Part shown: positions 1 through 12,250 of the stretch, piece after piece
Position numbering within the stretch: position 1 is the stretch's first letter
Layout of the letters: every line of letters starts with the position of its first letter
DNA from: Datura wrightii
Taxonomy: Eukaryota > Streptophyta > Magnoliopsida > Solanales > Solanaceae
NCBI GenBank assembly: GCA_035772735.1
Contig: JASDFA010000007.1
Span: 77,883,501 to 77,947,500, forward strand
DNA: 64,000 nucleotides
Direction of reading: 5' to 3'
The notes under the pieces: generated by a model
Told to the model about the DNA's origin: nothing
Databases searched by the model: none
Seen by the model: only the letters and a program-made list of their open reading frames with translations
Program-made: the position numbers and the translations under genes

Positions 1-1654
1 TTTGTAAATTTTGTAAATATTTTTTTCTCTATCGATATGATCGATATTTTTCAAAATTTTTGCGACAAGATGTTGCACTTATCAACATATTTTGTGAATA
101 TTTTTTTTTTCATCGAAATGATCGATGTGTTGCAAAAATTTTGAAGTTTTATTTTTGGGTTTCTCGGAGTTTGTTTTCGGTTCTTTTACCGAGAATAGTC
201 CCATTGAACCGATGTCATAGTTAGTGACCATTCCCTATGATGGATGGATGACGACCGTCTTAAGGGAAATGTAGTCGATAGGAGTAGATGTTTTGTTTTT
301 AGTTTCTTTGGTGGATTGCATCAATAAACTGTAGTTGCTTATGGTTGCTAAAATTTTGTTGCGTGTGTAATTGATGTTCGAAATGTGAAAGTGATTCGTT
401 TGAAAGCATGTAATTGTGTAAATATGTTGAGTTACCTAGGCTATAGAATTTGGTTCATTATGATTGAGGCTTAATCTTGAATTCATGTAATTGACTAATT
501 AAAGAGTCTGTGAATGCATCTTGATTCGAGCATGTGCATGAAGTGTGAGTGAGGTTTTGCTATTCCATGTCATTGTAAATTGTCTAGAACTTGCCTGGCG
601 TGTATACAAAGCGAAATGAAGGAGGTGTAGTGTCGGAAAGGATGTAGGCATTTCTTTGTTTTAACCGTTAGTTTCCATTGTTTTCTTGTCAAATTCTACC
701 TTTTTATATGTTGTATACCCTAGTCAGCCCGTTGAGCCTTTAGCCGATTTCTTTCTTTTGTCCAGAATTGTATGAACTAAGCTTTATTCCTTCTTTTCAT
801 TAGCCTTAAAGTCTATAAGAAGCTCTTAAGCGCTTACAAAGAACAGAAAATTGTTTCCCAAAGTGTTAAAGAGTGAAAAGAGTGAAAAGAAAAGAAAAGC
901 AAAGTGAGGAAAGAAAAGATGATGTTGAAGAGGCACTAGTTGTAATTAAATGAAATTGAGGGTACATGAAAACCTTCCGTTTGGGGTCAAGTGTGCCTGA
1001 TGAAATGGGCTGTATGAAAGTAAACCAGCATGAATGGGAGAAAAAGAGAAAAGAGAGGAACAATGTCCATGAGTCGATGGGAATGAGTTGAAAAGGCGCT
1101 TAAGGATGCTAACGACTATTATTGGCTAATCCAATATATATATACTAGATCCATAGCCCAGTTACAACCCATTAAAAGTCCTATTTGATCCTACACTGCA
1201 TTTCTTTATATTAGTGGAGTAATACACTAAGGGCAAGCCTATGGGTCATGACATGATGCATGTGAATTCTTTTGGGAGAGAGAGTGAAATTAATTTTTAT
1301 ATGCCCCTACTTGCATGTTTGTGTGCTGCACGAGCATAAAAGGGGAAGTTTCTCTCGAGTTGTGAGGGTACATGCTTGATGAAAGATTGATTTTCGTGTC
1401 GGATTTCTTGATTAGTTGATTTGCATGAGTTTGCCGATATCAAGAATCAATTCTTAAAAGTCTAGGAAGCCTCGATGTATTAAGGTCATTGTCTTGTACG
1501 ACCAAGCATGTTTTCTTGATGATTTGCAAAAATCGAATAATCGGTATGACCGTAACGTAAATGGTTGCACTATAGTGACAAAGGTTGAGATGTGATGTGC
1601 ATGATTTGTGTATGTGTTGTTCGAGGACGAACAAGGATTTAAGTGTGGGGTAAG
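1..1654 (+). mobile_element. ATH-L: 3' non-coding internal region of an Athila-type element
   Basis: This stretch has no credible coding frame. It is closely similar to 57841-59118 (the 3' region of ATH-A): both contain the run on accgagaatagtcccattga, the purine-rich GAAAAGAGTGAAAAG zone (about 870-920) and the block on taagggcaagcctatgggtc. It ends in a typical Athila pre-LTR sequence: an AGGA-loop hairpin at 1619-1632, then TTTAAGTGTGGGGTAAG as polypurine tract, directly followed by the LTR at 1655. I therefore read it as the last 1.65 kb of the internal region of an element whose gag-pol lies left of the window. Confidence 0.8.
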
Positions 1655-3119
1655 TGATCTTGGGCAGATTTATATGCCCAAGTGATACTCAAACGTATCA
1701 TTTTTACCTTGTATGTTGTGCAATGTGTATATAATATCATGTATTTGGTAATAACATGCGAATTTATACTAACCAACATGATTAGCATTTGTTTTGCAGG
1801 ATAATGTGATTTTTAAGAGCTAAAATGCGTGTTGGAACTATGTCGGAGTTGGACTTGGATGCGAGCGTGGAAAAGACCTCGAATGGCATATTTTACACTG
1901 GCTCCGCGATGGTGCCGTGCCACGCTGCCATCGCGGTAGCACACTGCCTGGAGAGGAAATTAATTGGCAGATTCCAGTGAGGCCTCGCGACAGCTCCGTG
2001 GCACGGAGACAGGCCTCCGCGATGGCCTCCGTGCCACGTTGAGGCTAATTATCCGGACCATGCAATTTCCAGAGAGGGTCCGTGTCCGCGCCGTGTCACG
2101 GAGGCAGTGCTCCGCGTTGGCCTCCGTGACACGTTGCTTGTTATTCCGGAAAAAATTTCCCACTAGTATAAATAGCACACTTAGGTTATTTTTAAAGGGG
2201 AGTTTTTTAGTTTTAGTTTTTTAGCCTGAGTTCAGAAGTGGGAGCAGGAACGTGGTTTTGTGGCAGTTGAAGAATAGAAAAGATAAGAGTTTTCTTCTCT
2301 TCCCTTCTTTTTTCCTTCAATTGTATGCATGATTCACACTCATTCTAGGATGATTAATCCAAGAATGAGTGGCTAATTCCTTTCTTGCTGAGGTTTTGAA
2401 CTTGTGTAATGAATGTTGGTAATAATTGATATGGTTTCTTCTTCTTCTTGTATGTTGTTCTATTAATTCTTGTGCTTATTACATTCTTGATTGGCCACCA
2501 TTAATGTATATCTAAAAAGTCCAATTTCACTCGAGAGAACATGAAATTGGAAAGTTGTGAATTAATAGGGTATTGTTCTTAACTTGATTTGGGAAAATTG
2601 GGTTTTGATGTGCTTTCTTGATAGAAATATACTTGAAAGCCGTATTAGTCAATTTAGGAACCGGAATTGTAGTGTTAGGTCATAAATTGCATTTGATCAC
2701 AGAAATGTAGACGAATGGTTTATGAATCTAAAGTGAAATTAAATACGGAAGTTTTAATTTCTAGGCAAACGTTCTTGGCTAGCAATATGAAGAAGAAGAT
2801 GACCAAATTATCATGATTATCAAGTTCATTACTCGTTCTTAACCTTGGCATGTGCATATCCATTGTCTAAACTCAACGTAAATAGTAGTTATTAATTTTA
2901 GTAGATAATTAGTTTAGAAACAAAACTCACTCAAATCTTGGTTGGATTGTTGTTAACATAGTTAGAAATAGAATAGAGATATAGTAAACTAGGCAGTTTT
3001 GCATATCTAGAGCAGCCTCCTTGGATCGATACTTGGCTACTTAGCCACTTTATTACTTGTTTGACCACGTACACTTGCGTGTCGGTGTATAATATATACC
3101 GAGCAGCAGAGCGCGAGCA
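1655..3119 (+). repeat. ATH-L 3' LTR (Athila type), 1465 bp
   Basis: The LTR starts TGATCTTGGGC and ends GCGCGAGCA. It has the same length as the ATH-B LTR at 59124-60588 and is about 97 per cent identical by eye. No primer site follows; the sequence goes straight into AT-rich flank (TATAT...), so this is a 3' LTR. U3 carries a 14-bp inverted repeat (2092-2105 / 2120-2133) just upstream of a TATA box at 2167-2175. U5 ends in the usual Athila stretch on cttggctacttagccacttt. The matching 5' LTR and target duplication lie outside the window. Confidence 0.88.
2092..2175 (+). promoter_or_regulatory. ATH-L LTR promoter: 14-bp inverted repeat plus TATA box
   Basis: The arms CGTGTCACGGAGGC (2092-2105) and GCCTCCGTGACACG (2120-2133) are perfect reverse complements with a 14-nt spacer. 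TATAAATAG lies at 2167-2175. The right arm runs into ACGTT, giving GACACGT, the reverse complement of the ABRE/G-box-like core ACGTGTC. The arrangement recurs in the ATH-A and ATH-B LTRs. Promoter function is inferred from position and the TATA box. Confidence 0.7.
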
Positions 3120-3662
3120 TATATAATATAAGTTATTGATTTAAACAATTCAACACTTACAAAATCATACTGTGAGTTATTAATGGCTTGTTTTAGCATT
3201 AATAAATTAATATCATATCACAAATATATTATTTTTATTTATAATTGGTCGTTCAAACTAAAAAAGACTCAACAAAATTAGTGAAAACAACCACTAATGC
3301 TTGTATTAGGGCAAACTGTTTATATCGCACTCCTTGGGGTGTGATCCTTCTCTAGACCATGTTAATGTTGGATCTTTGTGTACTGGGCTGTCCTTTTTTC
3401 AAATTGTATTTTCAAAAGTCCTAAACATAAGATTGATTTGCATTATAAGTATAATTTATAATTATTTATGAAAAGGATAAAATCTTAATTGCTTTTAAAT
3501 TTCTAAAATATTAATATTTTTATATATTTCAAATAAGAAAAGATTTAATACATAAAATTTAGTTAATTTTAAAATTTTAAAAATTAAAAAAATAATTAAA
3601 TAACTATTTTGTCAAGTGTAAACCTTATTTTTAAAAGGGTATAAAGCTGGTGGATGATATTT
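3120..3662. other. AT-rich flanking DNA without recognisable gene
   Basis: This is about 540 bp of AT-rich sequence between the ATH-L LTR and the next LTR-derived sequence. There is no ORF of note. It may be the oldest, non-retrotransposon background in the window. The only recognisable item is a possible SINE tail at about 3308-3402. Confidence 0.5.
3308..3402 (+). mobile_element. Possible degenerate 3' part of an Au-type SINE
   Basis: The stretch reads as a decayed version of the conserved Au-SINE tail: CTTGGGGTGTGATCCTTC, a variable spacer, then GTGTACTGGGCTGTCC and a T run. The family usually reads GGGGTGCGGCCCTTCC...GTGCACCGGGCTGCCC. The polymerase III boxes of the 5' half are not recognisable. 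This is recalled family knowledge plus visual similarity only. Confidence 0.4.
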
Positions 3663-6446
3663 TGCTATGAGGTAATGTCATTCAAATCCACTCCCAATAT
3701 AGGGTATTGTAGATGATCGATTCAAATATAGCAACCCAACAAGGAGTTGGGGTCAAATCCCACAGAGACTACTCGAAGCCCAGACTATCTTGTACTAAAT
3801 AGTAAAGTATTGCAAGATTAGAAACTATCTTGAGAGTAAAGGAATTTATCTATAATTATCAATTGTATTAAGCTAGGACTGTAAGCAATTAGAGATAATT
3901 CTAGGAAAATGTCACCAATATTGAGTCGATCCCCTAAATCACCCAATGTAAAAGAATTGAGATAGGTATAGGGCTGAACATGTAAGCAATATACTTAGGC
4001 AACTCATGAGTGTCTTTCAACATCACCATAGGTGTCAATCTACATTAATTTTGTCAAATTGAAAAGAACTTCATTCTACCCAATTGCTTGTTTGCTAATT
4101 CGAAATTCAATCTATGTTTAGGAGAATTTTGTTAAACAAGGATTATGCCTAGAGCCATTGTTGATTGGTGCTAACCCAACCTAAATTTGCTCTCTCAAGC
4201 CTCATAAGGGTAATTGGATAGGATTGTATGACTCTCATCACCAATCAAAAGCTACAAAGTAAAAATCAATCAAATACTCCATAATCCAAACTCAATTTCA
4301 ACAAATTAGGATCATCAGGGTTCACAACCCATTGGGTTCTCAATCCTAAATCTGGATTTAGTTACCAATGGCTAGAAAGAGAAGATAAGAGAATAATGAG
4401 ACATTCATACTAAAAGGAATTGAGATCTCCACTTGATTGAAGATACATCTACAATCTATTTGAGAACTAGGTCTAAAATCTACTCTTTGTGCTAGCTATG
4501 AACTAAGGAATGAAAAACTCCTGAAAAATTACAAGAAAAGTCTATTTATACTATACTCCAAAAACCCCATTAAATTTGAACATTTGAGTGCCAGGTATGT
4601 GGGGACGGACCGTCCTTTGAAAGGACAGATTGTCCTTTGGACCGTATTCTACATTTCTGCTTCTGGCCATTGAGCTATCGTCCTTTGAAAGATAGACTGT
4701 CCTTCAAAAAGATGGTCCGTACTTCACTTTGTAGTGGAGAACTCCCAACAACAGTACTTTAAGAACCCAAATTTATAGGTTTCTGGAATTTGCATCTAAG
4801 AAGGGACAGATTGAGGGATGGACCGTTCTTTAGACTGACTGTCCATCTTTTACCTCGTCTTTTGGGCAGTTTTCTAGCCTTAGCTCCTTTCATATCCAAT
4901 GATTTGGGATCCTAAAACATAACATAAATAGGTTAATTTCTTCTTAATTTCACTTCGAATGACATGTATAATGCTATATAATAAAGCAAAAATGTGTCAT
5001 TAATTGTTCGGTTGTTTGCCAGGGGTGTATAGCTACACGCAAGTGCACGTGGTCGAACAAGTAGTAAAGTGTCTTAAGTAAGCCAAGTATCGATCCCACA
5101 GGGACTAGGATGAGGTAACAAATTACTCAAGTGTACTATATTTTAACTCTAACAATGAAGACAACAGTGTGACGAAGAGTTTGATATATTTTGATTTCTA
5201 ATTTTGTCCTAAGTCTACAAAGATTATATAAGTTGAGTCTGAACTATGAATGTGAGCATGCTGAGGTTAAACGAACATGTAAGGAAATAAATTATCGATA
5301 TAATTTGGTTAACTTTTCCTTCGGTTGCTAGTCAAGAACTATTGCCAATGGATTAAAACTCTCGTATTTAACCCAACTTAAGAATCATGAACCGTCCACC
5401 TACATTTCTGTGATTAAACGAAATTCATGTTCTAGCCATACAAACCCGGTTCCTTCATTGACTAATACGACTTTCAGGTATATTTCTATCCTGAAGGTAA
5501 ATCAATTCTCAATTTTCCCAAACCAAGAAAAGATCATATCCTATTGATTCACAACTTTCCAATTTCTAGCTCTCTCGAGTGAAACCGGACTTTTTAGATG
5601 TACATTAATATAGGCCACACATTAATGCAGTAAGAACAAGAATCAATAGAACAACCATGGAAGAAAAAATGAAAAACCAAATTGATCAACAATCACATTT
5701 CAATACAATCGTTCTTAACCTCAGCAAGAAGAGGAATTAGCCACTCATTTGTGGATTAAACATCGTTAAATGAGTGTTAAACATACAAGCAATTGAATTT
5801 AAGAAGAAGGAGATAGAGAAAAACCCTGATATTTTCGTTCCCTCAACTGCCTGTAACCCACGTTCTTGCTCCACCAAGTCAGAATATTGAAAAATGAACC
5901 TAAGTGTTCTATTTATACTAGTGGAAATTTTTCCCGGAATAACAAGCAACGTGTCACGGAGTGCATCGCGGAGCACTGCCTCCGTGACACGCCACAGACA
6001 CGGAGCCTCACTGGAAATAGACTGTCCAGGTAATAAAACCCAACGTGGCACGGCATGCAACGTGGGGCTAGGCCAACGTGCCACGGCCCCAACGCGCACC
6101 CACACTGGAATTTGGCCAAAAATTCCCTAGCCAGGCAGAAGGCCTCCGCGATGGCAGCGTGACACGGCTCCATCGCGGAGCCCCTTTAATTCTTGCCGTC
6201 CAATGCTTTGTCCTTTGCTAATCATCCGAGTCCATCCCCGATCTTCCCCAACACTCATTTTAGCTTCCCAAAATTACATTTCACCTGCAAAATAACGCTA
6301 ATCATGTTGGTTAGTATAAATTCACATTTTATTATAAATCATATGAGAATGTATAAATATTGATAGATAAACAAGGTTAAAATGACACATTGAGGTATCA
6401 CTTGGGCATATAAATTTGCCCAAGACCATTAATCCCCGACACATCA
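3663..6446 (-). repeat. LTR-R: old reverse-oriented LTR, interrupted by a solo LTR
   Basis: Ignoring the nested 5005-6428 insertion, this is a reverse-strand LTR of about 1.36 kb. On the minus strand it begins at 6446 with TGATGTGTCGGGG, right after a polypurine tract (AACTTGGGGGTGT, minus strand of about 6447-6459). Its TATA box reads TATAAATAG on the minus strand at about 4543-4555, and it ends near 3663 (TGCTATGAGG on the plus strand). The segment about 4590-4870 holds repeated GGACGGACCGTCCTTTGAAAGGAC-like imperfect palindromes. The right boundary is well supported; the left one is a guess from a TG dinucleotide. Confidence 0.55.
5005..6428 (-). mobile_element. Solo LTR of the Athila family with TTAAT target duplication
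   Basis: On the minus strand this runs TGGTCTTGGGCAAATTTATA... to ...AACCGAACA. It aligns by eye along its length with the ATH-A/B LTRs, including the reversed TATA box (5909-5917) and the CGTGTCACGGAG inverted repeat (5950-5961 / 5980-5991). It is flanked by a perfect 5-bp duplication TTAAT (5000-5004 and 6429-6433). With no internal sequence between the duplications it is a solo LTR, the product of LTR-LTR recombination. ORFs inside it are incidental. Confidence 0.88.
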
Positions 6447-6525
6447 ACACCCCCAAGTTAAAGCATTTATTTGTCCTCAAGCAAACCAAGAAGAGAACTA
6501 CCCTAGACCTAACTAATGTCCTAGA
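6447..6525 (-). mobile_element. 3' internal fragment of the LTR-R element (polypurine tract region)
   Basis: On the minus strand this holds TTGAGGACAA (6471-6480), then AACTTGGGGGTGT immediately before the LTR-R start. That is the usual end of an Athila/Tat-like internal region. It is cut at 6525, where GYP-D begins with TGTAACGATC; CTAGA (6521-6525) is the presumed left target duplication. The rest of this element should lie right of 64000. Confidence 0.6.
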
Positions 6526-7177
6526 TGTAACGATCTGAACATCGTTACGGGATGATTAGGGACCTTGATCACTGGAAATAGGCTAAGGAAGGGATAGAAT
6601 ATGTAGTGAAATATTATATGTGTAAAATTGACCAAATTTGGGTAGCTACTGGTTTGGGGAATCGCTACAGCGAGACCAAATTAACGGTCAGAGTCCCTCC
6701 ATGATGAATTTGGCAAGTAACCGTTGGAACCGCCGCAACGATACTTTAGGCACTATAGCGGGTCCACTGCAGCAAAAATGCGACCACTGCATCAGACGAA
6801 GGGAATCAGAAGTGGATTTTAAGTGGAAATTCTGGGGTTATTTTCCATTATTTCAAAACATGAGAGAGCAAGGTCTGAGGTAGTTTCTTCTCCAGAGCAG
6901 AGAACTGATACCCTAAGGTGAGTTTCTTGATACCTTGCCACTTTAATGGTTACTGTAAATTGTATAAAGCTTAGGAGAACTTTTAATGGTAGAATTCTAT
7001 GCTTTGAAACCCTAGGTTGATAAACTAGGGTTTGATCATGGGGAGTAACTTATCTTCGAGAGGCTGCAGGACTTTAGAAAAACTCCTTTCTTCTTTCCTT
7101 TCGTGAGATTACTTGATTCCAATTGATATCTGGTGATCCAAATTAATATCTAACAACTTTTCTTCTTTCCTTCTTAG
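6526..7177 (+). mobile_element. GYP-D 5' end: LTR/leader remnant
   Basis: It starts TGTAACGATCTGAAC, typical of gypsy LTRs in plants, and runs 650 bp to the gag start codon at 7178. A block about 6650-6790 carries CGCTACAGCG and CCGCTGCAGC-like imperfect palindromes similar in style to the GC-rich U3 blocks of the other families here. I cannot find a convincing primer-binding site or LTR end, so the LTR/leader boundary is unknown and a deletion is likely. Confidence 0.5.
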
Positions 7178-8632
7178 ATGGTGAGAACACGTGCAAATGG
7201 TAACAGAGATGCAACACCAAAACCAGCGGTGGCAACCGCGGTTCACGACAAAGGAAGGGGCAGAGGTCATGGATAGAGGCCTCCTGCTGCTAGAGGAGGG
7301 GCTCGTGCTCCTTCTACAGTCTGGGAGAGGTCTATATCTCCTGTGCCACCAACTGTACAGGAGCAGGTGGCTATTGAATTGAAGTTTCGACTCAGGGGGA
7401 AGCTCTTGCTGTTCCAGCATCCTCCGAGGTTTTGGTTTAGTTCCTCAATCTCCTGGTGGCCCGTAGGTAATGGAGAAGCGCCAGAAACTCTTGCGTGGAA
7501 GTAGTCGGGGATACAACATGCATCTACTGTGGCTCCTCGGATTGATGGCTTGTCGGAAGCTGTCATGTTTCCGAGATTGGTAGTGGGACCGGTGATGATG
7601 GGGGAGGAGCATGACCTATTTTGGAGGTTCACCAAGATGAAGCCTCCTACTTTCTATGACACTGAGGCGGAGGACACCTATGAGTTCATCATCGACTGTG
7701 ATGAGAGGTTCTAAAAGATGGGGGCTATAGAGAAGTATGGTGTAGAGTTCATTACTTTTCAGTTGATGGGGGATGCTAAGCTCTAGTGGAGAGTTTTTGT
7801 GGAGTGTAGGCCAGCGGGGTGACCACTGTTGACTTAGACCCAGTTCTACTCCACATTTCTAGAGAAGTATGTTTCCCACACTTTGATGGACAGGAGACGG
7901 AATGAGTTCACCACCATCGAGCAGGGGAACTCATCTGTTGCAGCATACGAGGCTCAATATCATTTCCTATCCAGGTATGCCCTACTTTTACTGCCCGCGG
8001 AGGAGGAGAGAATCTGGCGTTTTGTTAAAGGGCTGACTGTGGGTCTCCAGGTATCAGCTCTTTAGATGGTCTCCTCAGGTAAGACCTTCCAAGAGGTGGT
8101 GGAGTATGTGAAGTCTGTGGAAGGGGTGAGACAGGAGGGATATGCAAGGAACGCCGAGAAAAAGGCTTAGAGGGTGGGTTCCTTCAGCAGTTCTTTTGGT
8201 AGGGCTCCAGCACCGCAAGGTTTCTCTGGGTGCCCTATTCATTCTGCCATGCAAGTATCAACTGGAGGTCCACCAGGGATAGCTCCGTGACCATCAGGTG
8301 CAGTTGGGGGTACTTAGGTTGTTCGATTAGACTTCGGAGGTCGCCCTATTTCCTTTGTTCCGGCTTAGAGGTCCGTGATTGAGAAGGTCTGTCATGAGTA
8401 TGGTGAGTACAACCACATCCGCAGATGGTGCCCTAGGTTCGGACAAGGCGAGAAGATTGTTCCTCACCCCGCTCCTCAAGCTCCGGCCCCTACTGGGAGA
8501 GAAGGTAGTGCATTTAGTCCGGATCATTCACAACTGGGACGAGGTAGTCATCCCGCCGTTAGAGGTGGTGCTCAGTAGGATAGAGGATGTGCTCAGGTGG
8601 GTAGGGGTGGCACAGCCCAATCGGGCCGGTTC
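7178..8632 (+). pseudogene. GYP-D gag pseudogene (5' part)
   Basis: The frame opens at ATG 7178 (MVRTRANG...) with a basic, Gly/Arg-rich start. Most of the recognisable gag lies in this same frame (open at 7529-7714, 7883-8065 and 8375-8578), broken by several stops and probable small indels. Residues such as FYDTEAEDTYEF and the EYEAQYHFLSRYA-like stretch fit the retrotransposon gag domain. A zinc knuckle near 8390-8440 reads C-x2-Y-x4-H-x4-C, so its second cysteine is lost. The gene is cut at 8632 by TEK-1 and resumes at 19764. It is clearly non-functional. Confidence 0.75.
8628..8632. repeat. Left target-site duplication of TEK-1 (GGTTC)
   Basis: GGTTC precedes the inverted LTR start TGTCACACC at 8633; the same pentamer follows the 3' LTR end at 19759-19763. 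GYP-D reads on across the two copies, from gag linker into the protease region. Confidence 0.93.
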
Positions 8633-11095
8633 TGTCACACCCCACCTTGGGGGGTATGACGGCACTTGGTGCCTGCTAGACTCTGGACTGCTAACTGGTC
8701 CAGCCTGAGCACATCTGGTGCTTTGGCTGGCTTTGGCTCTATTTCAAGAAACAAATCGGCTATATAACGGCTGTAACTACAACCTCCGGCTAACTGGCCT
8801 GTAGCCATCTGTACCTGTAACAACAGCTAACCAAAAACAGACTTGTAACAAGGAACCTATGTGGGCCGACAAGGCCACCATGCTGTCTAGTTATCTGTAA
8901 CTCAACACAAGACTGCTGTAAAACTACGTGACCGGCAAGGTCACCACTACTGTCAAACTAAGGTCCCACATGGCCAACATAAACTGGAATACAAAACACC
9001 TACAACAGACTGCACGGCCCCACACGACCGGCTCAAATAACCACAGGGAATATATACAGACTACAAGCCTCTACGAATACTGTAAGAAACTAATAGAAAT
9101 GATCGGGACAGGGCCCCGACCTACCCATACTGCACAACAAAAGAAAAGGAGCTACACCTCTGGGAATCAGACTCCGGATGACAGGAGCTGATGACTCACT
9201 GGCTGGCTGGAATCACGAGGGATCGGCTCCTCGTCCATGAGTACCTGTAGGCAATCAATACAGCGCCCCACTGGGCGTCAGTACCACAGGTACTGAGAAT
9301 GTAAAGCAAACTGAAATATGCAACTGAAACGAATAACACAATAACATGACATTTAAGCAAGAAGTAGCTGAGTCCATCTAGCTGAGGATAACTGGGGAGA
9401 GTTTATACATTCTGTAACTAACTGACCATACCTGAAGACGTGTCTTCCTTCTGTCTATCAGTATCTACTAGCACATATCAATATACATAATAATACACAC
9501 AATACCTGACCGACCCCCATAAGCCGGAAGGTGCCAACCAAGCAAGCAATCTATTTACCCCTACCCGGGTCTAAACCAACCAAAAACAAGTCACTCCACT
9601 CATCTGATAACTGTGAGCTCCTCCTACCGGCCCCCTTGGGTACGTAGCTCAGGCCTTGGCCTCTGACAATAACTGTGTCTGAGTCCGAAGACTCCTGCCT
9701 CTGGGCACAAGTGTGCACACAGAGTGGTCTGCCCCTGTAAACAGGGTGTGCTAGCTCTGCGCAGAGTAAACTGAAATACCCCTGCAAGCAGGGTGGTCTG
9801 GACCGTATTATCATGGTGGTCGGCCATCATCGTCCTTTAGTCGGACGACATCGCCCAGCTGGTGGAGGTATCTGAATCTGGTATCGACACAGCTATAACC
9901 TAGGGGCGGTGGGGATGCTAAAGGGTGCCCACATGCCACAACAAGTCTCAACATACAAAACACATACACAGCAAGCATTCTCAATGCAAAATACTAACCA
10001 TATTCTCTTCTTATATCTCAAGGCCAGTTTGTATTAAATAACTGAAACTATATTCTGTTTTACACTATTCCTGATTGCTGGACTAACTGCTACCTGGCCT
10101 TTATCTATCTATCTGATTATATCTGGATATAGCTCAATAACATAAAATGCACCACCTACTACTGGATACAATCTCAACAGATGTAATACGTATTGCCTGA
10201 ATATCTACTATTCTAATTATCGCATGATACGTAACTAATATACTAGCATGCTTGCTGGAAATTGTACTAAAATCGTTCCTGTACGCTGGGTATCGGTTAA
10301 TAGCCTTTATTCTATTTACTTTCTAAGCCGTACTTCCTGGCTTGTCGAAAGAATAACTTTACATACCTGGTTTCTGAGTACCCGACTGACCGGTGTGATT
10401 TCCGTCGGTACTTCTGCTGTTTCTCCCAACTACATTCATATACACGTCAATTAGAACTAAATACATTAATATTCGGGAGAAATTGTCACTTTAGATATAT
10501 ATATTTATCCCAACTTTAACCTTTCGAAAAACGATCGAAAACTCGTTATTTTTCAGCGGTCCAGAAGGGAGGAATATTCACTTCTCAGCTAGGAACACAT
10601 AGACATTAATTTAGAGCAATTCTACTTACCTTAGTTCGGCGGCTCGCCGATTCGTCGGCCGTATTTTACGAAACTAAATCCGTAGGAGTGCTCTCTGCTG
10701 CTAAATATCTCAGTATCTGGGGTTAATTTGAATTTGGGCAGCGTTTAGCAGCGTAATCGGACGAAAATTATTTAATTTCCTTCGTTCTTACTCCTCTCTG
10801 CCGTACCCTCTGTTTTCTGGAAATTTTCCTTTGATTAAAATGAATTTAAACCGAAGTGGGACTTATATACTTGAGCCTGAACCTGGGCAACGTGTCACGG
10901 AGCCATCGCGGAGGCCTCACCTCCGTGACACGCTGCCATCGCGGAGGGGCTCTGCCTCAGCTCCTCCCGCGATGGTTCGACGGGTTTCTCATCCGATCTT
11001 TTTCCCGGCCTTTCTCTAGCACGTATGGCCTTCTAATATTCTTAACCAACGTGCGAATAGGTCATCTAGGTGCCGGGAATTCTATGGGGTATAAC
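8633..11095 (-). repeat. TEK-1 complete LTR in inverted orientation, 2463 bp
   Basis: It reads TGTCACACCCC... to ...GGGGTATAACA, the exact reverse complement of a full LTR (TGTTATACCCC...TGTGACA). Its U5 end abuts the target duplication and its U3 end abuts internal LTR sequence at 11096 exactly. The promoter block (10891-10902 / 10921-10932 inverted repeat, TATA near 10862-10870) reads on the minus strand. Predicted 60-90-residue ORFs within it recur only because the LTR copies are recent. Confidence 0.92.
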
Positions 11096-12037
11096 ATTTG
11101 ACCCAGGTTGGGGTAAATAAATTGCTTGCTTGGTTGGCACCTTCCGGCTTATGGGGGTCGGTCAGGTATTGTGTGTATTATTATGTATATTGATATGTGC
11201 TAGTAGATACTGATAGACAGAAGGACGACACGTCTTCAGGTACGCTCAGTTAGTTACAGAATGTATAAACTCTCCCCAGTTATCCTCAGCTAGATAGACT
11301 CAGCTACTTCTTGCTTAAATGTCATGTTATTGTGCTATTTGTTTCAGTTGCATATTTCAGTTTGCTTTACATGCTCAGTACCTGTGGTACTGACGCCCAG
11401 CGGGGCGCTGTATTGCTTGCCTATAGGTACTCACGGACGAGGAGCCGATCCCTCGTGATTCCAGCCAGCCAGTGAGTCATCAGCTCCTGTCATCCGGAGT
11501 TTGATTCCCAGAGGTGTAGCTCCTTTTCTTTTGTTGTGAAGTATGGGTAGGTCGGGGCCCTGTCCCGATCATTTCTATTAGTTTCTTACAGTATTCGTAG
11601 AGGCTTGCAGTCTGTATATATTCCCTGTGGTTATTTGAGCCGGTCGTGTGGGGCCGTGCAGTCTGCTGTAGCTGTTTTGTATTCCAGTTTATGTTGGCCG
11701 TGTGGGGCCTTAGTTTGACAGTAGTGGTGACCTTGCCGGTCACGTAGTTTTACAGCAGTCTTGTGTTGAGTTACAGATAACTAGACTGCATGGTGGCCTT
11801 GTCGGCCCGCATAGGTTCCTTGTTACAAGTCTGTTTCTGGTTAGCTGTTGTTACAGGTACATATGGCTACAGGCCAGTTGGCCGGAGGCTGTAGTTACAA
11901 CCGTTATATAGCCGATTTGTTTCTTGAAATAGAGCCAAAGCCAGCCAAAGCACCAGATGTGCTCAGGCTGGACCAGTTAGCAGTCCAGAGTCTAGCAGGC
12001 ACCAAGTGCCGTCATACCCCCAAGGTGGGGTGTGACA
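11096..12037 (+). repeat. TEK-1 truncated 5' LTR (R/U5 part)
   Basis: The sequence from TTTGACCCAGG onward corresponds to the 3' LTR from about 18821. The first 1.5 kb, including U3 and promoter, is missing. It ends GGGGTGTGACA and is followed by the primer site. Without U3 it cannot start transcription in the usual way. Confidence 0.9.
11376..11407 (+). repeat. Twin hairpin in the Tekay LTR (R/U5)
   Basis: CAGTACC-TGT-GGTACTG (11376-11392) is directly followed by CGCCC-AGCG-GGGCG (11394-11407). Counterparts are at 31585-31601 in TEK-2 (loop AGC) and 47727-47743 in TEK-3 (minus strand), where the stems are kept and loops differ. A structured RNA element is inferred. Confidence 0.55.
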
Positions 12038-12041
12038 AACT

Positions 12042-12053
12042 TGGTATCAGAGC
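12042..12053 (+). other. TEK-1 primer-binding site (initiator tRNA-Met)
   Basis: TGGTATCAGAGC lies four bases after the LTR end. It is complementary to the 3' end of plant initiator tRNA-Met, the usual primer of Tekay/Del and related chromoviruses. Confidence 0.92.
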
Positions 12054-12250
12054 AGGTCGTATCCCAGGGAGTCTGCAAGCCGTGCTAAGTAGAGTCTTGT
12101 CTATGGATGTGTTGTGCACCACATACTATAGGCAGGAGGCTGCGAGGCACGTTAGGATTGTCACTTTTCTTTCTTATTCAATCGTGCTATAGAGCGGTAC
12201 AGTATAGAGTTGACTTTTGAAACTCACCACCCTCTTTGCTCACAGATATT

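Noticed and set aside
1440..1634. Short ORFs in the Athila 3' non-coding region (also 866-1063, 57939-58250, 58573-58758)
   Set aside because: Counterparts in ATH-L and ATH-A are not conserved as proteins; the region is low-complexity and AT-rich.
3663..4999. LTR-R left end with a matching target duplication
   Set aside because: I looked for a pentamer at 3658-3662 matching the sequence beyond the right end and found none; the left boundary stays approximate.
5737..6173. Overlapping ORFs in 5737-6173
   Set aside because: They lie across the promoter and inverted repeat of the solo Athila LTR and arise from its GC-rich arms.
9551..9814. ORFs of 60-90 codons inside Tekay LTRs on both strands (for example 8928-9191, 11480-11743, 19200-19463, 31689-31913)
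   Set aside because: They recur because the LTR copies are recent duplicates. They differ in frame and length between subfamilies and show no domain or coding bias.
12042..12053. tRNA gene at the primer sites
   Set aside because: Only the 12-18-nt complement of a tRNA 3' end is present; there is no cloverleaf or internal promoter.
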